A stretch of DNA of 64,000 nt from an uncultured Ignavibacteriota bacterium (GCA_903884005.1 CAISDA010000006.1:186001-250000); one strand, 5' to 3'; positions 8,360 through 17,573 are shown, counted from the first letter of the stretch. The notes: generated by a model from the letters alone, not told the origin. A program made the numbers and translations.

Positions 8360-10036
8360 TTATTTTGTGATTTGAAACACGAGCAGCACCAATGTTCCTA
8401 CCGCTCCGAGTATGCTGAAGACCTGGCTGCCCAACTGCAAATAATATCCGCTCGGGTGGTAGGGTTCTTTCGGCACCCAGATATAATCGCCCTCCTCCAC
8501 CGAGGTTTCGGACGGCTTCAGCCACTGCCGTGTATTGGCTTTAATGATGCGCAGATCGCCTTCTCTCGCCTCGCTCGTGTATCCGCCCGCCTCGGCAATG
8601 TACGTAGTGACGTTCTTATCCGATATGAAGCCGTAGTGCCCCGGCTTCACGACCTGCCCGAAAATATAGATCGTCTTCACGCGGGAGCCGATCGACACGT
8701 TGTCGCCGTTTTTCAGGTACACGTCCTGAGCTGAATTGTTTTTTGCAAAGAGTGCTTCAAAATCGACAGGCACCTGCTCGCGGTTGATGCGAATATTCGT
8801 TTCGAGAAAATAGTACGAACTATCGTCCGGCGTGTACCCGCCCCGGGCGCTTTCAAGGCGTTCGTCCTGAATATCCTTTTCGTTCACCGTCCTGCGGTAC
8901 AACCGCGACGTCTTGAGCGATGCAGACAGCGTAAACCCCCTCGCCTGCGCGATGATTTCTGAAAGGAGCGTCGAATCTTTCGTGATCGGATAGGTGCCCG
9001 GTGCATTGACCTCGCCCTCAACAAAGACGCGATTGTTGCGGCGCAGTTCAAGTTTTTCATGCACCATGATCTGATCGCCCCGTTGAAGATCCATGCCTCC
9101 CTCGTTTGTCAACCCTTCAAGCGAGCAGTGGTATACGCCGCCCTTCGAGCCGTTCGCATTCGACCGCATCACGATCACATTGCCGCTGTCGACCATCGGC
9201 GAGAGGCCGCGGGCGATCATGATGGCGGTCATGAGCCTGTCGCCTGCGCAAAATTCATACACGCCCTCTTTATTGACGGCGCCGGCAATGGAAAAATAAT
9301 TTTTGTCGATGTCTTTTTTGGGAACGATGATCAGATCGCCGTCCTGCAGATATCTGTTATAGGATGAATTTTGAAATGCATAATACCGTTCGAGGTCGAC
9401 CAGTCCCCTCGTTCCATTCGTATGAATGATCTCCACGCGGCGCTGCGACGCCTCGCGCATCACTTTTTCACGCTCCATCTTGTGCTGATATTCGGCCATT
9501 TCGCTTTTTGCGTCTGAGGGCATCGTGTTCGCCAGGAAGATCGCGGCATCGGCACGGTCCGTGGCCTGAACGATGTATTTCCCCTCGGTCATGACGTTTC
9601 CTTTTACCGTCACGGTGAAGGACCGCGGACTCGAGAGCGTAAACGTGACCTGCTGCTGCATATATTTTTTTCGGATCTCAGACACGACTGTTTTTTTTGC
9701 ATCCTCAAGCGTCGCGCCGGCAATGAAAAATTCGCCGACGGTGGGAATAATGACTGTGCCTTCAGGCGTGACAGCCGTAGTGAGGGCAAGCGGTATGCTC
9801 GACCACACACTGACGCTGAACATATCCCCGGGGCCGACAATATATTCGCGGGCGTTCACGGGGCCGTCCAGGATGAACGTACGGCCCGGCGGCTGGGTCT
9901 GCACCAGGGATTGGAGCGATGAGGAATTCATGGCCCCTTGTTTATCGTTTTTTTCGTTCGTTTGGGAGAATGACGCCGCGGTGATGCACAGCAGCAGTGC
10001 CCCCGCCAGGAACGATCGTGTCTTCATGCTTGTCAT
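8360..10036 (-). CDS. Polysaccharide export protein (Wza-like, SLBB domains)
   Basis: A 558-residue exported protein. A signal peptide (SFLAGALLLCITAASFSQ) is followed by a Poly_export domain around residues 50-150 (YIVGPGDMFSVSVWS) and at least three SLBB-type repeats (YFSIAGAVNKEGVYEF, VFVEGEVNAPGTYPI, IYIFGQVVKPGHYGF). The C-terminus ends in a hydrophobic segment (FSILGAVGTLVLLVFQ) that could be the membrane-spanning helix of the barrel. It is longer than E. coli Wza (about 380) because of extra SLBB units. Start ATG at 10036 overlaps the upstream TGA as ATGA. Likely role: the outer-membrane exit channel for the polysaccharide. Confidence 0.87.
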   Translation of the reverse strand: MTSMKTRSFLAGALLLCITAASFSQTNEKNDKQGAMNSSSLQSLVQTQPPGRTFILDGPVNAREYIVGPGDMFSVSVWSSIPLALTTAVTPEGTVIIPTVGEFFIAGATLEDAKKTVVSEIRKKYMQQQVTFTLSSPRSFTVTVKGNVMTEGKYIVQATDRADAAIFLANTMPSDAKSEMAEYQHKMEREKVMREASQRRVEIIHTNGTRGLVDLERYYAFQNSSYNRYLQDGDLIIVPKKDIDKNYFSIAGAVNKEGVYEFCAGDRLMTAIMIARGLSPMVDSGNVIVMRSNANGSKGGVYHCSLEGLTNEGGMDLQRGDQIMVHEKLELRRNNRVFVEGEVNAPGTYPITKDSTLLSEIIAQARGFTLSASLKTSRLYRRTVNEKDIQDERLESARGGYTPDDSSYYFLETNIRINREQVPVDFEALFAKNNSAQDVYLKNGDNVSIGSRVKTIYIFGQVVKPGHYGFISDKNVTTYIAEAGGYTSEAREGDLRIIKANTRQWLKPSETSVEEGDYIWVPKEPYHPSGYYLQLGSQVFSILGAVGTLVLLVFQITK

Positions 10037-11136
10037 ACGTGTGTGCCTGATAATTTTTTATACAAAATTTCCGCGATCCGTTCCGAGGCGAGTCCATCCC
10101 ACAGTTCGGGTATTGTTCCGTGTACCGCTTTTCCGTTGACGATCTCATCGACCATGGCGGCGACGTCGTCGAAGCGGTCGCCCATCAGCGTATTGGTGCC
10201 CTCGGTGACGGTGACGGGACGTTCGGTGTTCGTCCGCAATGTGATGCAGGGAACGCCAAGATACGTCGCCTCTTCCTGTATGCCTCCCGAATCGGTGACA
10301 ATGCATGCGGCATGCTCGCACAGGGTGATGAACTCTCCATATCCCAGAGGCTCCGTCACGAGGCATTGTTCGGGCAACACTTCCAGAAGCCCGAACGACT
10401 GCAGCATTTTTTTGGTGCGCGGGTGCATGGGAAACACGACCGGAATTTTAAGGGCGAGCGCGGTGAGCAGTGTCATAAGGCGTCCAAGGCTCTCGCGAGT
10501 ATCCACGTTGCCCGGCCGGTGCATCGTGGTGAGCACATAGCCGCTCTTGTTCAGTCCGAGACGCTCCAACACGGGCGGAGCGGGCTTCCGCGTGCGGAAC
10601 AACACCAGTGTATCGATCATCACATTGCCCACAAAAAATACCTTGTCGTCCGCGGCGCCCTCGCGCTTCAGGTTCTGTACGCCGCTCGGTTCGGAAACGA
10701 ACAGCCAGTCGGCGACGGCGTCGGTGACGAGCCGGTTGATTTCCTCGGGCATCGTTCGGTCGAAGCTTCTGAGTCCCGCCTCGACGTGCGCCACGGGCAC
10801 TCCCGCCTTCGCACAGACGATCGAACATGCCAGCGTCGAATTGACATCGCCGACCACGATCACGGCGTCGGGCCGGACGTCAGCAAGCACGCGCTCGAAC
10901 GCCGTCATGACCTTTGCGGTCTGTTCCGCGTGCGAACCGGACCCCACGCCGAGGAATATATCAGGCTCGGGAATCTCGAGGTCGCGAAAAAACACGTCGG
11001 ACATCGCCGCGTCATAATGCTGTCCGGTATGCACGATCATGTGGCGCACATCGCCATACTGCTTGAACGCCCGCGCAATCGGTGCGACCTTCATGAAATT
11101 CGGCCTGGCGCCGACAACGCTGATGATAGTGATCAC
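10033..11136 (-). CDS. wecB: UDP-N-acetylglucosamine 2-epimerase, non-hydrolysing
   Basis: A 367-residue enzyme converting UDP-GlcNAc to UDP-ManNAc, a precursor for surface glycans. It begins VITIISVVGARPNFMKVAP, with HTGQHYDAAMSD and the nucleotide-binding DSGGIQEEATYLGVP followed by NTERP, all diagnostic of the family. The start is the GTG at 11136, 25 bases after the rfbB stop; upstream in-frame ATGs fall inside rfbB. Length agrees with the usual 360-380 residues. Confidence 0.93.
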   Translation of the reverse strand: MITIISVVGARPNFMKVAPIARAFKQYGDVRHMIVHTGQHYDAAMSDVFFRDLEIPEPDIFLGVGSGSHAEQTAKVMTAFERVLADVRPDAVIVVGDVNSTLACSIVCAKAGVPVAHVEAGLRSFDRTMPEEINRLVTDAVADWLFVSEPSGVQNLKREGAADDKVFFVGNVMIDTLVLFRTRKPAPPVLERLGLNKSGYVLTTMHRPGNVDTRESLGRLMTLLTALALKIPVVFPMHPRTKKMLQSFGLLEVLPEQCLVTEPLGYGEFITLCEHAACIVTDSGGIQEEATYLGVPCITLRTNTERPVTVTEGTNTLMGDRFDDVAAMVDEIVNGKAVHGTIPELWDGLASERIAEILYKKLSGTHV

Positions 11137-11161
11137 TGAATTAACCCGTGTGACTGGAATA

Positions 11162-12193
11162 TTAGTGCCGCGCGTCGTGAAGGCGATCGGCATACATTGT
11201 TTCAAAATATTTTTGATAATCGCCCGAGAGGATGCGTTCCCACCATGTGCGGTTCTCAAGATACCACTCGATCGTCTGCTGCATGCCGGCTTCGAACGTG
11301 TACGAGGGTATCCATCCCAATTCGCGCTCCATCTTTCCGGCATCGATCGCATAGCGCAGATCGTGTCCGGGACGGTCCTTCACATAGGCAATGAGCGATT
11401 CGGGCTTGCCGAGCACGTCGAGGATGAGTTTCACGATCTCGATATTGGTCTTTTCGTTGTTCCCACCGATGTTATAAACGCCGCCCGGCGCCCCGTTGTG
11501 GAGCACGCAATCCAGCGCCGCACAGTGATCGCGGACGTGGAGCCAGTCGCGCACGTTCAATCCGTTGCCGTAGACCGGCAGCGGTTTGTCGTTCAGGGCA
11601 TTGGCGATCATGAGAGGGATCAATTTTTCGGGAAACTGATACGGCCCGTAATTGTTCGAGCAGCGCGTCACGACGCCCGGAAAGCCGAATGTGTGCTGAT
11701 AGGCCAGCACGAGCAGATCGGATGACGCCTTGCTTGCAGAATACGGGCTGTTCGGATGAAGCGGCGTCGATTCGGTGAACAATCCCTCGGCGCCGAGCGA
11801 ACCATACACTTCATCGGTCGAAACATGAAGGAATTTTTCGACACCGAATTTTCTCGCGGCTTCGAGCATCACATTCGTGCCGACAATGTTCGTATCGATA
11901 AAAATGGACGGGCCGGTGATGCTCCGATCGACGTGCGACTCGGCCGCAAAGTGAACAACGGCATCGATGCCATGCGCCTGGAACACATCGTCCACCGCCG
12001 CGCGGTCGCAGATCGATCCCCTGACGAAACGATAACGCGGATCATGCTCGATGGATGTAAGATTTTCGAGGTTGCCGGCGTATGTCAACGCATCGAAGTT
12101 GATGATGGCGTAGTCGGGATGATGATCGAGCATGAAACGCACGAAATTGCTGCCGATGAATCCGGCACCGCCGGTCACGAGGATGTTTTTCAT
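11162..12193 (-). CDS. rfbB: dTDP-glucose 4,6-dehydratase
   Basis: A 343-residue extended short-chain dehydrogenase. It has the NAD site [16 protein letters not shown], the catalytic STDEVYG and YSASKASS (Tyr-x3-Lys) motifs, and a C-terminal part ending near YQKYFETMY. It makes dTDP-4-keto-6-deoxyglucose, the entry to dTDP-rhamnose and related sugars. No rfbA, rfbC or rfbD is visible, so the rest of the pathway must be elsewhere. It is the first gene of the polysaccharide operon; I chose ATG 12193 because the family begins there. Confidence 0.94.
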   Translation of the reverse strand: MKNILVTGGAGFIGSNFVRFMLDHHPDYAIINFDALTYAGNLENLTSIEHDPRYRFVRGSICDRAAVDDVFQAHGIDAVVHFAAESHVDRSITGPSIFIDTNIVGTNVMLEAARKFGVEKFLHVSTDEVYGSLGAEGLFTESTPLHPNSPYSASKASSDLLVLAYQHTFGFPGVVTRCSNNYGPYQFPEKLIPLMIANALNDKPLPVYGNGLNVRDWLHVRDHCAALDCVLHNGAPGGVYNIGGNNEKTNIEIVKLILDVLGKPESLIAYVKDRPGHDLRYAIDAGKMERELGWIPSYTFEAGMQQTIEWYLENRTWWERILSGDYQKYFETMYADRLHDARH

Positions 12194-12224
12194 GGAGTGG
12201 TCGCTGAAATTTATGAGAAAAAAT

Positions 12225-12253
12225 AAATTACAAAATTGTGCGTGCAAAAGCAA
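12225..12253 (-). promoter_or_regulatory. Putative promoter of the polysaccharide operon
   Basis: On the minus strand TTGCTT (12248-12253) lies 17 bases upstream of TAATTT (12225-12230), about 30 bases before the rfbB start codon. It fits the TTG-N17-TAnnTT layout of other promoters in this window. A small inverted repeat (ACGCC/GGCGT, 12254-12268) sits just upstream of the -35 box. Confidence 0.45.
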
Positions 12254-12333
12254 CGCCAGAACGGCGTAAGTTTCCGATTTTTCAACAAATTAGGGCATTT
12301 CGAGGACCGTGTGGCTGCGATCGGGTCATGAAT

Positions 12334-12394
12334 GGCGAGCTGTTAGCTCGCCTGCAGAATTCCGTTTTTTGTAGGGCAAGCTGTTAGCTCGCCC
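12334..12394. repeat. Two near-identical palindromes in the rfbB-argS gap
   Basis: GGCGAGCT-gtt-AGCTCGCC (12334-12352) is a perfect 8-bp stem with a 3-base loop. A second copy, GGGCAAGCT-gtt-AGCTCGCCC (12374-12394), has one mismatch. They lie 21 bases apart in the same orientation and share the core AGCTGTTAGCTCGCC. Neither is followed directly by a T-run, so a simple terminator is unlikely. They look like a REP-type intergenic repeat. Apart from these and the promoter, the rest of 12194-12490 shows no gene. Confidence 0.7.
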
Positions 12395-12490
12395 ATGCAA
12401 ACATCCAATGAATTTTATAACGTAGAAATTATGCGGTAGCAATTCGGGGCAGGGTGGCGATTTCCTTTCGTGGATGAATAGTTTCTATTT

Positions 12491-14140
12491 TTACATTTTT
12501 TCGGGAGCGTGCACATTGAGCACAGCGCATCCGTTGCCGATCACCGTCTTTGCCATCAGGCACAGGGCGACACGGGACTGCATGAGCGTCTTATCCTCGC
12601 TGATCACACGGTGTTCGTGATAGAACCGGTGGAACGCTTCGGCCACCTCGCGCAAATACAGCGTCAGCCGGTGAGGTTCGTACGACTCCGCACAATTTTT
12701 CAGCGCCGCCGGAAAGTCGGCGAGCAATTTCAACAGGTCCAGTTCCTCTTTCGAGGACAACAGTGTCAGGTTCGTTGTTTCGGCAAACCGTTTCGAGTCC
12801 GAAAGGTCGAATCCCGCTTCGGCCGCAAAACGAAGGATGCTGGCGATGCGCGCATGCGCGTATTGAAGATAATACACCGGATTTGAATCGGATTGCTGTT
12901 TTGCAAGATCGATGTCGAAGTCCAACTGCGTGTTCGCTCCGCGCATGACGAAGAAGTAATGCACCGCATCCACGCCGACTTCGGCGATGAGGTCATCGAG
13001 CGTGTAGCCGTTCGCATCGCGCTTCGACATTTTGACGATGGCGCCGCCCTTCAGGAATGCCACCATTTGATGGATGATGACCTTCACATTGTCCGTTGAA
13101 TATCCGAGCGCACGCACGCCGGCCAACACGTCGGGAATTGTCGCAATATGATCGGCGCCGAAGATGTCGATGACAAGCTCGAACCCGCGCCGGAATTTTT
13201 CGCGGTGATAGGCGATGTCCGGCAGGCGATATGTCGGTTCCCCGGTGCTCTTGACGATCACACGGTCGGATTCCAGGCCGAGCGCCGTGGCACGAAACCA
13301 CACCGCGCCTTCGGCTTCGTATGCCAGATCGCGTTTTTTGAATTCTTCGACGACCTCGGTGATTTTCCCGGTCTTGTAGAGCGAATCTTCGTTATAAAAC
13401 ACGTCGTGTTTCACACCGAGCGTGGCGAGCGTTTTTTTGATCGCGTCAAAACACCACTGCTCGCCGTGCTTCGTGAACAATTCCTTGTCGTCGTCCGGGG
13501 CGCGCTTGCTGTCGCCGAATTCTTCGACGATCGTATGGGCGATGCCCTTGATATAATCGCCCTGATATCCGTTTTCCGGCATCAGGTACTCGTCGCCGAG
13601 TTCCTGGCGATAACGGGCATACACGCTTTCGCCGAGGTTCCGCATCTGATTGCCGGCATTGTTGAAATAATATTCGCGCGTCACGTCGAAGCCCGTCCAC
13701 TCCAGGATGTTCGCCAATGCTGCGCCGAGGATCACCTGCCGTCCGTGACCCGCATGAAGCGGCCCGGTCGGATTTGCGCTCACCCATTCGATGTTCGTCT
13801 TGCGCTTCGCGCCGAAGGCGGACCTTCCAAACGTCGGCCCTTCCACTAAAATTTTCTTAGCATTGTCGAAGACGGCCGTTTCGGCGAATCGGAAATTGAT
13901 GAATCCCGGCCCCGCAATATCAACCGCGGCGATGCGCGCGGCGTCAAGTTTCAGCACATCGACGATGGCCTGCGCCACCTGGCGCGGATTGGCTCCGACC
14001 TGTTTGGCCAGCATCAACGCACAATTAGTGGTGAGGTCGCCGTGCGCGGCTACTTTGGGTTTGTCGAAGATGAGATCGACGGCTGGGTACGACAACGCCT
14101 GGAGCGCCGATGTCAGTTCGGCCCGGAGGTAATCTTTCAT
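12491..14140 (-). CDS. argS: Arginyl-tRNA synthetase
   Basis: A 549-residue class I tRNA synthetase charging tRNA-Arg. The N-terminal tRNA-recognition domain is followed by the HIGH motif in the ArgRS form PTGPLHAGHGRQV, and a KMSKR-type loop (VKMSKRDANGYTL). The C-terminal anticodon-binding domain contains the conserved YLQYAHARIASILR. Length matches the family. Its ATG overlaps the rsfS stop as ATGA. Confidence 0.96.
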   Translation of the reverse strand: MKDYLRAELTSALQALSYPAVDLIFDKPKVAAHGDLTTNCALMLAKQVGANPRQVAQAIVDVLKLDAARIAAVDIAGPGFINFRFAETAVFDNAKKILVEGPTFGRSAFGAKRKTNIEWVSANPTGPLHAGHGRQVILGAALANILEWTGFDVTREYYFNNAGNQMRNLGESVYARYRQELGDEYLMPENGYQGDYIKGIAHTIVEEFGDSKRAPDDDKELFTKHGEQWCFDAIKKTLATLGVKHDVFYNEDSLYKTGKITEVVEEFKKRDLAYEAEGAVWFRATALGLESDRVIVKSTGEPTYRLPDIAYHREKFRRGFELVIDIFGADHIATIPDVLAGVRALGYSTDNVKVIIHQMVAFLKGGAIVKMSKRDANGYTLDDLIAEVGVDAVHYFFVMRGANTQLDFDIDLAKQQSDSNPVYYLQYAHARIASILRFAAEAGFDLSDSKRFAETTNLTLLSSKEELDLLKLLADFPAALKNCAESYEPHRLTLYLREVAEAFHRFYHEHRVISEDKTLMQSRVALCLMAKTVIGNGCAVLNVHAPEKM

Positions 14141-14670
14141 GCTTTGGCTGCTGCTTTCTTTTTCGTTGTTCCAACCCCGGTCTTCTTTGCCCGGAGGACG
14201 GCAGCCGTCTTCTTTGCTTTCTTTTCGGCTGCGGTCTTCTTCGCTTTTATAGCGGCCGGCTTTTTTGCTGCGGCTGCACCTGCAGTTGCCGCTTTTTTGC
14301 GGACCGCGGGTTTTTTCACCGGTTCCTCATCGGAGACATGTTCGATCTTCGCATCGCCCCACAATTTTTCGAGATTGTAGAATTCGCGCGTCTGCTTGTG
14401 AAACACATGCACAACCACGTCCACAAAATCGAGCAATATCCACGAGGCGTCCGAATATCCTTCGTTCTTGTAGACGCTCTCGCCTACTTCACGGGCGCCG
14501 TCACGGACGGAGTCTGCAATGGCCTTCACCTGCGTATCCGAATCCGCCGAGCAGACGACAAAATAATCCGTCATCGTGGTGAGCTTCCGAAGGTCCATGA
14601 TGACAATATCGTCCGCTTTCTTTTCGAGTGCTGAGAGTGCTATTTTTTTTGCCAGTGCTTTTGATGTCAC
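14137..14670 (-). CDS. rsfS: Ribosomal silencing factor RsfS with Lys/Ala-rich tail
   Basis: Residues 1-118 match RsfS/Iojap: DDIVIMDLRKLTTMTDYFVVCSA (shown in part), SWILLDFVDVVVHVF and REFYNLEKLWGDA. RsfS binds uL14 on the 50S subunit and blocks 30S joining when nutrients are low. Residues of about 119-177 form a tail made almost only of Lys, Ala, Thr and Val (AAKKPAAIKAKKTAAEKK), resembling H1-type histone tails. The usual family length is 105-125, so the tail is an addition. The gene is translationally coupled to argS. Confidence 0.92.
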   Translation of the reverse strand: MTSKALAKKIALSALEKKADDIVIMDLRKLTTMTDYFVVCSADSDTQVKAIADSVRDGAREVGESVYKNEGYSDASWILLDFVDVVVHVFHKQTREFYNLEKLWGDAKIEHVSDEEPVKKPAVRKKAATAGAAAAKKPAAIKAKKTAAEKKAKKTAAVLRAKKTGVGTTKKKAAAKA

Positions 14671-14677
14671 GAAGACC

Positions 14678-15157
14678 TCATTCCTTTATTTGATGGATCC
14701 ATGGGTGAAGGCGCCTGTAATCTTTTCCGATCACGATGGACGCCGTCACAAAATAATCACGGCTGATTTCCTGCACGATATTTGTCGGATCGATGCCGAG
14801 ACGGTCAGCCAGCAAGCGTGCCGCCTCAGGCTTGCCGCTGCGATCGATCACCAGCGATTCATCCTGATTGAAATTTTTGTAATTTTTCATTTCCACGACA
14901 TCGTACCCCAGCGAGCGCGCATATTCGGTCACTGTCTGTCCCACGCCCGATGCGCCGCACCCGTTGATGACGTCTATCTGCATTCCTCCGTTGACGCGAA
15001 TGCTGTCGCGCTGGTGCGCCGGAGGAAGGGTTTGGTGGTGTTCCCTGCCGGTATAGATGCCGTATGCCTCGTAGAGGATGAGAGCACCGAGCACTGCAAT
15101 GACGCCGTTCAACAACAGCGGACGCCGGCGTCCCCGATGTGCCTGTTCGATTGTCAT
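14678..15157 (-). CDS. LytR_C-domain membrane protein
   Basis: About 159 residues: a short basic cytoplasmic N-terminus, one membrane span (LLLNGVIAVLGALILYEAYG), then a LytR/CpsA/Psr C-terminal-type domain with the hallmark QIDVINGCGASGVGQTVTE and FNQDESLVIDRSGKPEAA. The catalytic LCP phosphotransferase domain is absent; this is the stand-alone LytR_C form often found near rsfS. It presumably acts in the periplasm in wall or polysaccharide assembly, but no activity can be assigned. An ATG at 15211 would add 18 residues. Confidence 0.75.
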   Translation of the reverse strand: MTIEQAHRGRRRPLLLNGVIAVLGALILYEAYGIYTGREHHQTLPPAHQRDSIRVNGGMQIDVINGCGASGVGQTVTEYARSLGYDVVEMKNYKNFNQDESLVIDRSGKPEAARLLADRLGIDPTNIVQEISRDYFVTASIVIGKDYRRLHPWIHQIKE

Positions 15158-15257
15158 GCACCATAACAATAAACCGAATAGGCCGAAATCGATCGGCGTA
15201 TTCGGTTGCATGGTTGCGTCACATTCGTGGAACTGGGGTCGGTGAAAAACAAAGTGC

Positions 15258-15752
15258 TCAATATCCTTCTAAATTATACCCGGAAGCCCCCATCATGAAC
15301 GGAGAATTGTATCCGTAATAATAGGGTACCTGGCGGAATGAGACGCGGAGGAATGTATTTTCCGACGGCCTGTAATTAATTTCAGCCCGGTCCAGGAATA
15401 TACCGGTCAGACTGTTTTGTATCCCCTTGTCGAACGTGCTGTAGGGGGACTGCTGCAGCGAGACAGCCACATGCGCATCGAGCTTATCCGAAAATTTGTA
15501 TTCCATGCTGTTCGTATACCGGCCCAGGGCGATTCCCTGCGAACCGAATGCCGAATAGCTCATGGAATAGCTGTGATGCATGGTAAAATTTTCGGGGTTG
15601 AAAAATCCAAGCCACGCTTCGGATGTCGGCGGATGGACGAACGATTCCGCGGCGCTGGGCTCATCGACCGGTCGCTGCCGGAATTGTGCATCCGCACGAA
15701 CTGCCAAACAGGCCGCAATGATGAAAAAGGAAGCACATAATGTCGTTTTCAT
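15258..15752 (-). CDS. Secreted protein of unknown function
   Basis: A 164-residue protein with a clear signal peptide (TTLCASFFIIAACLAVRADAQ). The mature part is rich in aromatic, Ser and Gly residues with alternating hydrophobic patterns (EYKFSDKLDAHVAVSLQ, NTFLRVSFRQVPYYYGY), suggesting beta-strands that may contact the outer membrane. I do not recognise a named family. It has its own promoter-like sequence and ends 100 bases before the LytR_C gene. Confidence 0.65.
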   Translation of the reverse strand: MKTTLCASFFIIAACLAVRADAQFRQRPVDEPSAAESFVHPPTSEAWLGFFNPENFTMHHSYSMSYSAFGSQGIALGRYTNSMEYKFSDKLDAHVAVSLQQSPYSTFDKGIQNSLTGIFLDRAEINYRPSENTFLRVSFRQVPYYYGYNSPFMMGASGYNLEGY

Positions 15753-15778
15753 ACATCCCTCACATACTCTGCATACTT

Positions 15779-15808
15779 AAATTAAAAAAAAAGGAAGCTC
15801 TTTGTCAA
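15779..15808 (-). promoter_or_regulatory. Putative promoter of the secreted-protein gene
   Basis: On the minus strand TTGACA (15803-15808), an 18-base spacer and TAATTT (15779-15784), about 26 bases before the ATG at 15752. The -35 box is a full match to the sigma-70 consensus. Confidence 0.5.
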
Positions 15809-15818
15809 GTGAGCGCTC

Positions 15819-16571
15819 CTACTTCCCTCGCGCGATCATGACCGATTCGGCATCCAGCAGCTGATCGATCGTATTGATGCCCCGGATTTCGTTGTGATCG
15901 GCCGCCTTGACAGCCGCAACCGGCAGGGCATGCGACCAATAGTACTGAAAGACATCCGTTAAATAATATTCGTTCTGCGAGTTGTGCGGCGTGATGTGGC
16001 CGAGCGCCTCATACAAATTCCCGCTGTCGAACAGATAAATGCCCGAATTGATTTCGCGAACCTTCAGCTGTTCGGCCGATGCATCCCGGTGTTCCACGAT
16101 CGCTTCGACAAATCCATTTTCATTCCGTAAGACCCGGCCGTAACCCGTCGGGTCGTCCACATCGGCTGTCAGGATCGTGGCGACAGCCTTGGTGGACTGA
16201 TGGTGTTCAATGAGTCCCTCGATCGTCGATTCCTGAAGCAGGGGTACATCGCCGGAGAGGATGAGCACATCGCCGTCGTAGGAATGCAGGAGCGGCTCTG
16301 TCTGTATGATGGCATGTCCGGTGCCCAATTGCGGTTCCTGCACGGCAAATTCAACGGCAGGCGCAACTTTCGCCACATGTTGCTCCACCGATGCGCGCAT
16401 GAATCCGACGATAACAATGACGCGTGTCGAGTGAATATCGTATGCCAGCCGGACAACATGCTCGATCATGGGGATCTCACACACTTCGAACATGACTTTG
16501 GCCTTCTCCGCATTCTTCATGCGTGTGCCCTTGCCCGCGGCCATAATGATCGTCGCCAGTTTTCGTTCCAT
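15819..16571 (-). CDS. NTP transferase, GlmU uridylyltransferase-like, single domain
   Basis: A 250-residue nucleotidyltransferase with the sugar-phosphate signature LATIIMAAGKGTRM, the downstream lysine EKAKVMFEV, and GDVPLL and GTGHAIIQTE as in GlmU. It probably makes UDP-GlcNAc or a related UDP-sugar from UTP. GlmU proteins of about 450 residues carry a left-handed beta-helix acetyltransferase that is wholly missing here. The start at 16571 is favoured over 16583 by GGAGGGGGC just upstream. The UDP-GlcNAc product would feed the wecB step of the glycan operon. Confidence 0.83.
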   Translation of the reverse strand: MERKLATIIMAAGKGTRMKNAEKAKVMFEVCEIPMIEHVVRLAYDIHSTRVIVIVGFMRASVEQHVAKVAPAVEFAVQEPQLGTGHAIIQTEPLLHSYDGDVLILSGDVPLLQESTIEGLIEHHQSTKAVATILTADVDDPTGYGRVLRNENGFVEAIVEHRDASAEQLKVREINSGIYLFDSGNLYEALGHITPHNSQNEYYLTDVFQYYWSHALPVAAVKAADHNEIRGINTIDQLLDAESVMIARGK

Positions 16572-16627
16572 TGCCCCCTCCATCCATTAAGACGTTGAAA
16601 AAGATGTGATGGTTCCCGCAGTGCACC

Positions 16628-17491
16628 TTACGAATGAAGCGGCACGGTCACGCGAGTGTTATCGATCAGTCGAGTGGCGCCGAAGCGCACCGCAAGCGGT
16701 ATCAGCACCTGCATTCCCGGCTTGAGCGTTTCCAGCAGGTCCAGGGTGAGAGCATCGACGACCGAAATATAATCGATCGCGACATTCGGCTTCGACGTGA
16801 CCATCTGCGTCATGGCGCCGACAATTTTCTGCGACGTACGTTCACCGCTTGCAATCATCTCTTCGGCTTTACACAGCGCCTGGAAGAGGACGACGGCATC
16901 GGCGCGTTCGCGTTGGCTCAAATAAATATTGCGCGAACTTTTTGCGAGTCCGTCCGTTTCACGCACCGTGGGAACAACCACGATCTGGGTTGCGAAATGC
17001 AGATCGCGCACCATCTGTTGTATCACGATGCTCTGCTGGGCGTCTTTCTGTCCGAAATACGCCTTCTGCGGATGGACGATCAACAGCAGCATCGCCACAA
17101 CCGTGGTGACGCCCTTAAAGTGCGTCGGCCGGAATGTCCCTTCAAGCACGGACGAAAGATTTTCAACCTGCACGTACGTCGAAAAGTGTTCCGGATACAT
17201 CTCCGGCGATTCAGGCGTAAAGAAGTAATCGCAGCCGGCCTCGTCTGCGACGTGCATGTCGTGGTCGAGACTGCGGGGATAGCGTGAAAAATCTTCCGTC
17301 GGAGCAAATTGCGCGGGATTGACGAAGACCGATACCACGACGCAGTCGCATTCTTGCCGCGCCCGGCGGATGAGGGCTGCGTGCCCCTCGTGAAGATATC
17401 CCATGGTGGGAACAAACCCGATACGTTTTCCCAGCAGACGCACTGCTTCGCAGGTGTCCTGCATTTCCGCAATTGAAGAAATAATTTTCAT
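16628..17491 (-). CDS. panC: Pantothenate synthetase
   Basis: A 287-residue enzyme condensing pantoate with beta-alanine using ATP, the last step to vitamin B5. Motifs: IGFVPTMGYLHEGHAALIRRA (shown in part; HIGH-like HEGH), VVSVFVNPAQFAPTEDF, GVTTVVAMLL and YFGQKDAQQSIVIQQM, SSRNIYLS. ATG 17491 matches the family N-terminus; a longer reading to 17566 is not supported. Neighbours are accD and the GlmU-like gene, a general anabolic context. Confidence 0.96.
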   Translation of the reverse strand: MKIISSIAEMQDTCEAVRLLGKRIGFVPTMGYLHEGHAALIRRARQECDCVVVSVFVNPAQFAPTEDFSRYPRSLDHDMHVADEAGCDYFFTPESPEMYPEHFSTYVQVENLSSVLEGTFRPTHFKGVTTVVAMLLLIVHPQKAYFGQKDAQQSIVIQQMVRDLHFATQIVVVPTVRETDGLAKSSRNIYLSQRERADAVVLFQALCKAEEMIASGERTSQKIVGAMTQMVTSKPNVAIDYISVVDALTLDLLETLKPGMQVLIPLAVRFGATRLIDNTRVTVPLHS

Positions 17492-17573
17492 GCTTCCCTT
17501 AAAATTTTCCTCAACCGCTCTGTGTCGTTCCGGCCCGGGCCGCACCCTGTCGGAGGTGCCGGGCACATCAGTC

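Noticed and set aside
10033-12253. Longer N-termini for the wecB and rfbB gene products (to 11352 and 12253)
   Set aside because: The wecB extension runs inside rfbB and the rfbB extension covers its promoter; both lack family similarity, and the internal starts begin exactly at the known folds.
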